A DNA stretch of 27,072 nt, from IMG/VR virus record IMGVR_UViG_3300044617_001891, positions 1 to 27,072 of that record; one strand, written 5' to 3'. The DNA is from a virus. The notes beneath the pieces are model-generated. The model did no database searches and was not told the DNA's origin. It worked only from the letters and a program-made list of their open reading frames with translations. Shown in pieces: positions 14,572-19,790 of this stretch. Numbering within the stretch: the stretch's first letter is position 1; every line of letters begins with the position of its first letter. A program made the position numbers and the translations under genes.

Positions 14572-15057
14572 ATGACTGTCTTGCTGGAAAAACGCTGCTC
14601 TACGTGCGGCATCATCAAAAATATTGAACAATTTAGTCTTCAAAAAGATAACCGCGATGGACGACGTTCCCAGTGCAAAGAATGCTCTGCAGACTACCGA
14701 AGAGGCAATCCAGTGGTAGTGCAAACCGCCAACATGGTTAAAAATGCCCGTCAAAGAGCAAAAACTAAAAACCTGGCGTTCAATATCGACCATGATTTTG
14801 TTCGCTCAATAGTTCCCTCGCATTGTCCAATTTTCAATACCAAGCTCGAATGGTCTGCTCAACGAGGCAATGGTAATCGCCCTCTTCCAAATAGCCCCTC
14901 CCTAGATCGCATTGATCCAACTAAAGGATACACAAAAGATAATGTATGGATTATTAGTTACAAAGCAAATACAATCAAAAGCAATGCCTCTCATGAAGAG
15001 CTAAAACTAGTCACAGAAGCCGTTGGACGCGCCATCGTTGATTCGCTTGACTGGTAG
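14572..15057 (+). CDS. HNH endonuclease
   Basis: 161 residues from ATG 14572 (a TTG two codons earlier is also possible). An N-terminal zinc-ribbon-like region (CSTCGIIKNIEQFSLQ..CKECSADYRRG) precedes an HNH-type domain: HCPIFNTKLEWS, then SPSLDRIDPTKGYTKDNVWI, ISYKANTIKSNA. This set (SLDRID, GY..DNV, N.iKs.A) is typical of small phage HNH enzymes. It follows the structured non-coding region without an obvious ribosome-binding site. Confidence 0.82.
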   Translation: MTVLLEKRCSTCGIIKNIEQFSLQKDNRDGRRSQCKECSADYRRGNPVVVQTANMVKNARQRAKTKNLAFNIDHDFVRSIVPSHCPIFNTKLEWSAQRGNGNRPLPNSPSLDRIDPTKGYTKDNVWIISYKANTIKSNASHEELKLVTEAVGRAIVDSLDW

Positions 15058-15306
15058 GTATAAATACTTAGAGGGTGAAAAAAGTAGATCATTTTTAATT
15101 CCACTTTTTGAGGAGGTATGCCCAGCCCACCACTGTACTACTGCCGTACTACTGCTCCCTAGTACGCCAGTACCATCAGCCATGCTTATGCCAAGCATAA
15201 GCAAAACTGTATAAAGAATTGTTGCAAAGTGTCGAAAACTGGCGCATGATTCTATATACTTTAGGTGCAGCAGAGATGCTGTAACGAACCTCGCAAACTC
15301 AAGGCT
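15058..15306 (+). other. Intergenic region with short repeats, a stem-loop and a 14-residue frame
   Basis: Contains GTACTACTGC twice in tandem (around 15135-15155) and a strong stem GCTTATGC-CAA-GCATAAGC at 15184-15202. AGGAGGT abuts an ATG at 15118 that opens a 14-codon frame (to 15162); the spacing is too tight for ordinary use. TATACT at 15255-15260 could be the -10 box for the next gene, but no good -35 box is seen. Confidence 0.35.
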
Positions 15307-15453
15307 ATGTCAATTGCAGACATGTTCGCTGCTCAGTTAGAAGAACTGAAGCGGCGAGATATTGAGTCACAGCGTCGCACTCAAGAATTAATCGAACGTT
15401 CACGCCGTTTGATTGAAGAACTAGAGGCGATAGATCTAGACTCAAAAGTATAA
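15307..15453 (+). CDS. Small coiled-coil protein
   Basis: 48 residues, MSIADMFAAQLEELKRRD onward, almost entirely charged helix with heptad-like leucines and repeated RR/EE pairs, predicted to form a coiled coil. ATG 15307 chosen; a GTG at 15265 would add 14 residues. It is the last ordinary-composition gene before the purine-rich block and has its own terminator. Confidence 0.6.
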   Translation: MSIADMFAAQLEELKRRDIESQRRTQELIERSRRLIEELEAIDLDSKV

Positions 15454-15458
15454 CAAAA

Positions 15459-15484
15459 GGCCCCTAAAATAGGGGCCTTCTTTA
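15459..15484 (+). terminator. Rho-independent terminator
   Basis: GGCCCC-TAAAATA-GGGGCC followed by TTCTTTATTTTTT. Closes the coiled-coil gene six bases after its stop. Confidence 0.88.
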
Positions 15485-15624
15485 TTTTTTATATTATGCG
15501 GCTATGCGCATAGGAGATATTCCCTCACAGCGGCCACTGACCAGGCCATAACTATAGGCAGGCACAGCGAAAGCCTGTCACCCTAGAGAGCAGCAGGCGG
15601 GGCTAGAAGGCGGGATAGAGAGGG

Positions 15625-15855
15625 CTAGCAGGGCGGGTAGCCGATCCTACGTAGGCGGGATTGAGAGGGGAGAGAGCGGAGGAGGAGGAGCCAGAGGCCA
15701 GGGAGGCGAAGGGAGAGGAGAGAGAGCCATCCTGATTCTCGAGAGCGCCATGAGGCGAAGCGAGCGAGGAGGGGGAGGCCAGGGGGAGGAGCGGAGCGGG
15801 AGACGATGAGGAGGGAGCGAGAGGAGAGGGAGGGGAGACGGTAGGAGCGGATCAC
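15625..15855 (-). CDS. Possible last gene of the purine-skewed block
   Basis: 76 residues from a GTG that overlaps the previous stop as GTGA. Composition is Leu/Ser/Arg/Pro-rich with no recognisable motif. A competing frame starts at ATG 15749-15751 and gives 34 residues, MALSRIRMALSPLPSPPW onward, ending at 15647. The sequence cannot decide between them, and either may be spurious. Confidence 0.3.
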   Translation of the reverse strand: MIRSYRLPSLSSRSLLIVSRSAPPPGLPLLARFASWRSRESGWLSLLSLRLPGLWLLLLRSLPSQSRLRRIGYPPC

Positions 15856-16073
15856 GAGAGAGGCTCCTCCTCAGTCTCTGAGGCCTCGAGGAGGAGCTCC
15901 TCTAGTTGGGAGATGAGGCAGGAGAGAGAGAAGGCACGAGAGGGGGAGGCTGTCTCGAGCTCTGAGAGTAGGGAGGAGAGCGCCTCCTCTGCCTCCTCGA
16001 GAGAAGCGAAGGAGGCGAGGCTATGGTTCACGCCGTATTCGTCAGGAGCGGAGAGAGAGAGGGGGAGAGCCAT
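15852..16073 (-). CDS. Hypothetical protein, homologue of the 19791-20024 gene
   Basis: 73 residues. It aligns without gaps to the protein encoded at 19791-20024: about 21 identities in 66 positions, including P4, S6-L7, D11-E12, G14-V15, L19, F22, C52, I54, Q56-L57, E59 and E63-A64. Many differences are conservative and follow composition (Asp to Glu, Ile/Val/Met to Leu, Lys removed). 54 of 73 residues are Leu, Ser, Ala or Glu and there is no lysine. Function unknown. The ATG follows a GGAGGCC hairpin on the far side of a pyrimidine-rich leader. The homology shows that this odd DNA encodes real protein. Confidence 0.75.
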   Translation of the reverse strand: MALPLSLSAPDEYGVNHSLASFASLEEAEEALSSLLSELETASPSRAFSLSCLISQLEELLLEASETEEEPLS

Positions 16074-16096
16074 GGGAAGGAGAGAGGAGGAGAGCG

Positions 16097-16114
16097 GGAG
16101 GCCTTGAGGCCTCC
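16097..16114. repeat. Intergenic hairpin 1 of the purine-skewed block
   Basis: GGAGGCC-TTGA-GGCCTCC, 7 perfect pairs, between the DUF7227-type gene and the next gene. No T run, so termination would be atypical; processing or protein binding is possible. Confidence 0.7.
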
Positions 16115-16129
16115 TTAGGGAGGAGCTTC

Positions 16130-17236
16130 TCAGATGCGAGAGAACCTGTAGGAGCCTCCTCCTGCCATGAGGCCAGAGTCAGGAGCGAGAGCGAAGCGAG
16201 AGGCCGCAGAAGGATCGGCTCCTCTTGATCGCTTGAGGCGGAGCAAGACGGCGAGGCCAGAGAAGCCAGGAGCGGGAGCGGGATCGAGCATCCTGAGATC
16301 ATTTGCATCCCCATCAATGCACTGGAGGAGAGCTTCTCTGCCTCTGTCATTGCGGAGGAGGAGGGAGCTCGGGAGCTCCTCTCCTTTGCTGGCCAGGATT
16401 GGAACCGCCAGAGAGAAGCCTGCCTCAACGGCATCAAGAGCGCGAGAGGCTCCTCCCTCACGATCAGCAGCGAGAGAGGCCGTTGTATGGATGCCTGCCT
16501 GTCTCATGGCCAGGAGGCCAGAGCGTCCGTACACGGGAGCCTTGGCATAATCGTAGAGAGAAAGGAAGGGGACAGATGCGAGAGCCTCAGGGATGGTGCG
16601 GATGCCCTGAGGGATAGGAGCGCCGAACAGAGCGGAGAGAGCCTCTGCCTCCTCACGAGAGAGGCGAACAGAGAGCCAGGCCTCCTGCCATGGGAGTTCT
16701 TGAGTGCCATTAAGGCGGAGCGCGAAGGGGAGGCCGAGACGGCGGGCCTTGCGATAGGAGAGGCCAGCCGCCCATAGGAGGGAGAGAGCGAAGGCCTCAC
16801 GATCAGCAAGGAGAGCAAGGGAGCGGCGAGCTCTGCAGGCTCCTACGCTCTGACTGATTCCCCCGTGGCCAGAGAAGGCGAGGCAAAGCTCCTGACAGGC
16901 CTCTGAGGCGAAGGGGCAAGCATTAAAGAGGAGAGCTCGAGCGGTGAGGCCTTCTCTGTCTGCCAGAGCGCGGATGCCAGGGAGCTCTCCTCTCACGGGA
17001 GAGGCATGAGAGCCAGGAGAGACGGCTCGAGCGAGGCCGCGAGAGGGGAGGAGATGGAGAATCGATGAGAAGGCGAGGCCGCTCCCTTTTGCGAGCTTTG
17101 CATTCGCGGAGCCTGACGTCAGAACAGAGTCTACGGAGAGCCCGAATCTAGAAAGGAGGGAGCGAACGCGCTCAGGAGCGCGAGGAGCGCGAGAGAGGCG
17201 AGCGGGAGCGAGAGGAGCCAGGAGAGCGGGAGCCAT
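16130..17236 (-). CDS. DUF7227-type conserved phage protein
   Basis: 368 residues with the motifs I know from this widespread phage family: SANAKLAKG near residue 46, LLFNACPFASEACQELC with three cysteines near residue 105 then SGHGG, ACRARRSLALLADREAF, FALRLNGTQELPW near residue 175, YDYAKAP near residue 232, and DGDANDLRMLDP near residue 325. The cysteine cluster may bind metal. Function unknown. The protein is Arg/Leu/Ser/Ala-rich where relatives use Lys, Ile, Asn and Thr, yet all the diagnostic motifs survive, so it is under selection. Its ATG lies about 35 bases after hairpin 2. Confidence 0.78.
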   Translation of the reverse strand: MAPALLAPLAPARLSRAPRAPERVRSLLSRFGLSVDSVLTSGSANAKLAKGSGLAFSSILHLLPSRGLARAVSPGSHASPVRGELPGIRALADREGLTARALLFNACPFASEACQELCLAFSGHGGISQSVGACRARRSLALLADREAFALSLLWAAGLSYRKARRLGLPFALRLNGTQELPWQEAWLSVRLSREEAEALSALFGAPIPQGIRTIPEALASVPFLSLYDYAKAPVYGRSGLLAMRQAGIHTTASLAADREGGASRALDAVEAGFSLAVPILASKGEELPSSLLLRNDRGREALLQCIDGDANDLRMLDPAPAPGFSGLAVLLRLKRSRGADPSAASRFALAPDSGLMAGGGSYRFSRI

Positions 17237-17271
17237 GAGAAGGAAGGAGAGAGGAGAGCGAACAGAGAGAA

Positions 17272-17291
17272 GGCCTCCCTATGGGGAGGCC
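17272..17291. repeat. Intergenic hairpin 2
   Basis: GGCCTCCC-TATG-GGGAGGCC, 8 perfect pairs, between the 17298-17537 gene and the DUF7227-type gene. On the minus strand it is followed by TTCTCTCTG. Confidence 0.72.
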
Positions 17292-17297
17292 AGGAGC

Positions 17298-17537
17298 TCA
17301 GGAGCGAGGGGAGCGGGAGAGCTTCTCAGCAGCATCGCAGGATGCAGCAGCAGCCAGAGCGAAGGATGCAGCAGCAGCAGAGGCGAACAGAGCGAAGGGA
17401 GCGGCGAAGGGAGCCGCTTCTCTAGCGGAGGGAGCCAGAGCAATGCGAGAGCCGTAGGTAGCGGTGCAGAGGCCGAACCCTACAGAGCCCGCGAACAGAG
17501 CGAGGGTAGGAGCGAGAGCGCGAACAGAGCGGAGCAT
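17298..17537 (-). CDS. Small Ala-rich, possibly membrane-associated protein
   Basis: 79 residues. The N-terminus MLRSVRALAPTLALFAGS continues as VGFGLCTATYG, which looks like a signal anchor or one membrane segment. The remainder is Ala/Phe/Ser-rich, ending in KLSRSPRS. No family recognised. It is flanked on both sides by GGCCTCCC hairpins, so it is a module of its own. Confidence 0.55.
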   Translation of the reverse strand: MLRSVRALAPTLALFAGSVGFGLCTATYGSRIALAPSAREAAPFAAPFALFASAAAASFALAAAASCDAAEKLSRSPRS

Positions 17538-17577
17538 GAGACAGAGAGCGAGAGGGAAGGAGAGCGGGAAGGAGAGC

Positions 17578-17597
17578 GGGAGGCCTCGCGGCCTCCC
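17578..17597. repeat. Intergenic hairpin 3
   Basis: GGGAGGCC-TCGC-GGCCTCCC, 8 perfect pairs, nine bases after the stop of the 17606-17722 gene. Confidence 0.72.
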
Positions 17598-17605
17598 TTG
17601 AGAGA

Positions 17606-17722
17606 TCAGAGAAGGGAGGAGCGGAGCGCCTGCCAGAGGCAGGCAACGCCGGCGTGATCGTAACGACCGCCGGAGCTCTGAGTGTTTGTGATGATCAGAG
17701 CGGAGATGAGATCAAGAGCCAT
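17606..17722 (-). CDS. Very small hypothetical protein
   Basis: 38 residues, MALDLISALIITNTQSSG onward, then RYDHAGVACLWQALRSSLL. Its residue range is wider (Thr, Asn, Tyr, His, Trp) than chance frames in this block, which supports a real gene. An in-frame ATG at 17759-17761 would add 13 residues. The shorter start is preferred because the shared TGCCAGAGACAATAG element then lies 39 bases upstream, almost the same distance as before the 18478-18852 gene. Unknown function. Confidence 0.5.
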   Translation of the reverse strand: MALDLISALIITNTQSSGGRYDHAGVACLWQALRSSLL

Positions 17723-17760
17723 GAGAGGGAAGCGAGAGAGCAAGGCGATCGCTCGCCTCA

Positions 17761-17775
17761 TGCCAGAGACAATAG
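17761..17775 (-). promoter_or_regulatory. Shared 15-base upstream element, copy 1
   Basis: TGCCAGAGACAATAG on the plus strand (CTATTGTCTCTGGCA on the coding strand), identical to 18888-18902. Each copy lies 36-39 bases before a gene start and next to a GGCCTCC-type hairpin. TATTGT could act as a -10 box. Confidence 0.45.
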
Positions 17776-17787
17776 GCGATATAGAGG

Positions 17788-17805
17788 GGGAGGCCAGAGC
17801 CTCCC
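17788..17805. repeat. Intergenic hairpin 4
   Basis: GGGAGGC-CAGA-GCCTCCC, 7 perfect pairs, between the 17839-18009 gene and shared element copy 1. It is in the position of a terminator for the upstream three-gene cluster. Confidence 0.68.
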
Positions 17806-17838
17806 GCTCCTCTTGAAATATTTCGCAACAAACGACCG

Positions 17839-18009
17839 TCAGAGATCGGAGGAGGAGAGCTCCTCGAGATCAGAGAGAAAGGCCTCGATCGTGGGAGACG
17901 GCAGCCACCTAGCGAGCTCCTCGAGGAGAAAGGGGAGGCCAGAGGAGGCGAGGCCGAGCTCCTCCGCGCGATCGAGGAGCCGAGCTCGTAAGTAGGAAGG
18001 GAGAGCCAT
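17839..18009 (-). CDS. Small helical hypothetical protein
   Basis: 56 residues, MALPSYLRARLLDRAEELG onward, then SSGLPFLLEELARWLPSPTIEAF and an acidic end. The sequence reads as two or three amphipathic helices with a Trp. It starts nine bases after the stop of the 18019-18195 gene, continuing a tightly spaced cluster. An AAGG in the leader could serve as a weak ribosome-binding site. No family recognised. Confidence 0.58.
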   Translation of the reverse strand: MALPSYLRARLLDRAEELGLASSGLPFLLEELARWLPSPTIEAFLSDLEELSSSDL

Positions 18010-18018
18010 GAGAGAGCC

Positions 18019-18195
18019 TTAGGAGGAGAGATCAGCAGAGCGAACAGAGAGAGGGAGCTCGGCACCTAGTGGGATGCCATGGCGAAGGCGAAGGAGGGAG
18101 CGCCTCTCACGGAGGAGGCGCTCCTCTGCCTCTCCTGAGAGGCGAGGGAGGAGGCGCTCGATTGTGGCGAGGCGCCTCTCGAGAAAGGAGAGCAT
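18019..18195 (-). CDS. Small helical hypothetical protein
   Basis: 58 residues, MLSFLERRLATIERLLPRL onward, a long charged amphipathic helix (coiled-coil-like), then HGIPLGAELPLSV. It starts nine bases after the 18205-18402 stop, the same spacing as to the next gene, which supports a translated cluster. No family recognised. Confidence 0.57.
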   Translation of the reverse strand: MLSFLERRLATIERLLPRLSGEAEERLLRERRSLLRLRHGIPLGAELPLSVRSADLSS

Positions 18196-18204
18196 GGCAG
18201 AGCC

Positions 18205-18402
18205 TCAGGAGACGGGAGAGAACAGAAGGGAGAGGAGCTCCTCGAGCGCCTCCTCTCTGTCAGCTCGAGCCTCAGGAGAGAGCGAGGGGGAGGAGAGCTC
18301 CTCCTCGAGCTCGCGAGCAAACAGAGCGGCCTCACGACGAGAGGAGAAGGAGAAGCGAGGCCAGGAGAGATCAGAGGCGAGGAGTTCGTGAGTGGGAGCC
18401 AT
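18205..18402 (-). CDS. Small hypothetical protein
   Basis: 65 residues, MAPTHELLASDLSWPRFSF onward, then RREAALFARELEEEL and a Leu/Glu-rich helix. The aromatic motif SWPRFSFSS followed by a helix is not what random GA-rich DNA would give. First gene of the three-gene cluster, starting 43 bases after hairpin 5. No Shine-Dalgarno sequence; the leader is pyrimidine-rich. Confidence 0.58.
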   Translation of the reverse strand: MAPTHELLASDLSWPRFSFSSRREAALFARELEEELSSPSLSPEARADREEALEELLSLLFSPVS

Positions 18403-18444
18403 GGGAGCGAGAGCGAGAGAACAGAGAAGGAAGGAGAGGAGGGA

Positions 18445-18465
18445 GGCCTCCCTTGAGGGGAGGCC
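18445..18465. repeat. Intergenic hairpin 5
   Basis: GGCCTCCC-TTGAG-GGGAGGCC, 8 perfect pairs, between the 18478-18852 gene and the next. Confidence 0.72.
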
Positions 18466-18477
18466 AGAGGCAGAGCC

Positions 18478-18852
18478 TCAGAGGAGGCCGAGACGAGATG
18501 CGCGGCGAAGGAGAGCGGAGCGGGAGGCCTTCGCCAGAGCGGGAGCTTTCTCTCCTGCCTCTGTCAGAGCCTCGATCAACAGAGCGCGAGGAGAGGAGGA
18601 GGAGAGAGGCTCTGGCAGAGCGGAGGCGAGGCGCTCGAGCGAGGAGGCTACAGAGCGAAGGAGAGGAGCGAGACGGCCTCGAGCCTGCCAGAGACGAGCG
18701 GTGAGAGCATGGCAGAGAGCCAGAGAGAACAGGAGCGCCTCGAGAGCCTGAGAGGCGATCGCCTCCCATGGGAGAGAGGAGAGCGCCTCGATCAAATCAG
18801 AGAGAGGAGGGAAGGAGGGAGAGGCAGAGCCTCTGAGAGAAGGGGAGAGCAT
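18478..18852 (-). CDS. Hypothetical helical protein heading the purine-skewed gene set
   Basis: 124 residues. After a Ser/Pro-rich start, the centre (DLIEALSSLPWEAIASQAL, then EALLFSLALCHALTARLWQARGRL) is strongly amphipathic to hydrophobic and could associate with membranes; the end is Ala/Leu/Arg-rich. No family recognised. It is the first gene transcribed from the side of the GATC cluster. Upstream are hairpin AGGCC-TCGC-GGCCT (18874-18887) and shared element copy 2. Confidence 0.55.
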   Translation of the reverse strand: MLSPSLRGSASPSFPPLSDLIEALSSLPWEAIASQALEALLFSLALCHALTARLWQARGRLAPLLRSVASSLERLASALPEPLSSSSPRALLIEALTEAGEKAPALAKASRSALLRRASRLGLL

Positions 18853-18887
18853 GAGAGCCAGAGAACAGAGAGGAGGCCTCGCGGCCT

Positions 18888-18902
18888 TGCCAGAGACAAT
18901 AG
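18888..18902 (-). promoter_or_regulatory. Shared 15-base upstream element, copy 2
   Basis: Exact copy of TGCCAGAGACAATAG, 36 bases before the ATG at 18850-18852 and abutting a short GC hairpin. See copy 1. Confidence 0.45.
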
Positions 18903-18954
18903 AAAGAAGGAGAGGAGGAGCCAGAGGCGCGGAGCCGTATTGTCACATCTCTTA

Positions 18955-19115
18955 ACATCAGGATCATGATCATGATCAGAGCGGGATCGTGATCATGAGA
19001 GAGAGCGAGAGCCGATCATGATGAGGATCCCCATCAAAGCGCCATCGTGATCATGATCGTGATCAACCGAGAGTGTGATCATGATCAGTAGCGTGAATGA
19101 TCATGATCATGGCCA
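18955..19115. repeat. GATC/TGATCA palindrome cluster, candidate replication origin or control site
   Basis: Fourteen GATC sites fall between 18962 and 19108, many six bases apart in GATCATGATC or GATCGTGATC runs (18962-18977, 18985-18994, 19049-19064, 19077-19086, 19099-19108). There is no gene here. The density resembles Dam-rich origins such as bacterial oriC, and TGATCA is itself a palindrome able to bind dimeric protein. It lies exactly where the strand-skewed block ends and just before 23-bp tandem repeats. Origin function is inference. Confidence 0.6.
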
Positions 19116-19266
19116 GTATCTGCTACGGATACGTATCAGTATCAGTCAGGATATCAGCACACAGCCCTATGTCAGCGTCTCCTGACATGCGTGTATGCGC
19201 ATATGCGTGTAGGCGCATAGAAGCATGAGCGAGGCCGAAAATGGGGGGCTGGGGCGGCTCCTAATA

Positions 19267-19334
19267 TACCGCATTCTGCTTAGTCCCCATACCGTCTTTC
19301 GTTTAGTCCCCTTACCGCGTTTCAGTTTGTTTTC
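19267..19334. repeat. 23-bp tandem repeats (iteron-like)
   Basis: Units start at 19267, 19290 and 19313. Each begins TACCG, followed by eight variable bases, then TTAGTCCCC and A or T; the third copy is degenerate in its second half. Regular 23-bp phasing is about two helix turns, as in initiator or repressor binding arrays. A related TTAGTCCCC occurs at 14134. Confidence 0.65.
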
Positions 19335-19491
19335 ACCAGCCATGGCCATCAAAAGCCGCCTTTAGGGCGGCTTCTTCGCTGGCAAACGGTCCTCCTACAA
19401 AGCTTTCATCATCATCAGCATAGAAATACCAACCTTCAACAAGTTCTGTACCTTTGCAGCAATCTTCAGAGAAGAAATCTACGAGAATCAT
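19333..19491 (-). CDS. Small acidic hypothetical protein
   Basis: 52 residues, MILVDFFSEDCCKGTELVEG onward; acidic and aromatic-rich (GWYFYADDDESFVGGPFASEEAALKAAF). It overlaps the previous stop by ATGA, fixing the start at 19489-19491. The ending pattern (F.se.eAl.aa) resembles small cyanophage proteins of unknown role. Confidence 0.6.
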   Translation of the reverse strand: MILVDFFSEDCCKGTELVEGWYFYADDDESFVGGPFASEEAALKAAFDGHGW

Positions 19492-19787
19492 TTCATTACC
19501 TGCTGAAGCCTCTTCCACAGCCATTGCTCTTTGGTATCGGGACGCATCAGCTCGTAGCCATCGTGATCAATGATGGCATCACCAGCGCTGTCTATGTAAC
19601 CTTCAACGTCCCTGCGCCAGATGCCCCTGCAAGAGCCTTGCTGGTCAAAGACGGCAATAATGTCTTCCCGATCCTCCATCGCTTGCCTGACGTGGAAGAG
19701 AAGGTCTCTCAAACGGGCCGCTTGGTAGCGGCCTCTAGTGGGAGGGAAATACGGGCCGTTGTCTTGATAAGTGGAAATGGTCAGCAT
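19488..19787 (-). CDS. Hypothetical protein
   Basis: 99 residues, MLTISTYQDNGPYFPPTRG onward; mixed alpha/beta with many aromatic and acidic residues. No family recognised. It starts three bases after the 19791-20024 gene and overlaps the next by ATGA, so the three form one translation unit. Confidence 0.62.
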   Translation of the reverse strand: MLTISTYQDNGPYFPPTRGRYQAARLRDLLFHVRQAMEDREDIIAVFDQQGSCRGIWRRDVEGYIDSAGDAIIDHDGYELMRPDTKEQWLWKRLQQVMK

Positions 19788-19790
19788 GGT

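Larger units (their letters stand above)
15520..18955. other. Extremely purine-skewed block with a minus-strand gene set
   Basis: For about 3.4 kb the plus strand is built largely from GAG, GGAG, GAGAG and GCGAG words; in 15661-15720, 52 of 60 bases are purines. The skew begins and ends sharply. All credible genes are on the minus strand, so their mRNAs are pyrimidine-rich and rich in CTC, TCC and GCC codons, the reverse of usual purine loading. Proteins are dominated by Leu, Ser, Ala, Arg and Glu. Two HIP1 octamers (17745-17752, 18755-18762) occur here and none was noticed elsewhere. Many long plus-strand frames exist but read as low-complexity Arg/Glu/Gly and are rejected. Confidence 0.85.

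Noticed and set aside
17235-17657. A 140-codon plus-strand frame rich in Ser/Glu/Arg
   Set aside because: Same composition artefact, running through hairpins 2 and 3 and antisense to the 17298-17537 gene.
18069-18704. A 211-codon plus-strand frame in the purine-rich block
   Set aside because: Low-complexity Arg/Glu/Gly sequence that follows directly from GA-rich DNA; it lies antisense to four better-supported genes and has no motif.
16097-18887. CRISPR or insertion-sequence ends represented by the GGCCTCC stems
   Set aside because: Spacing is irregular and set by gene length; no transposase or target duplications are present.
15520-18955. Assembly contamination as an explanation of the purine-rich block
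   Set aside because: Not excluded, but the homologous gene pair shared with flanking sequence and the ordered gene layout argue that it belongs here.
19267-19334. CRISPR-like array
   Set aside because: Units are only 23 bp with eight variable bases and there are no Cas genes; iterons or operators fit better.
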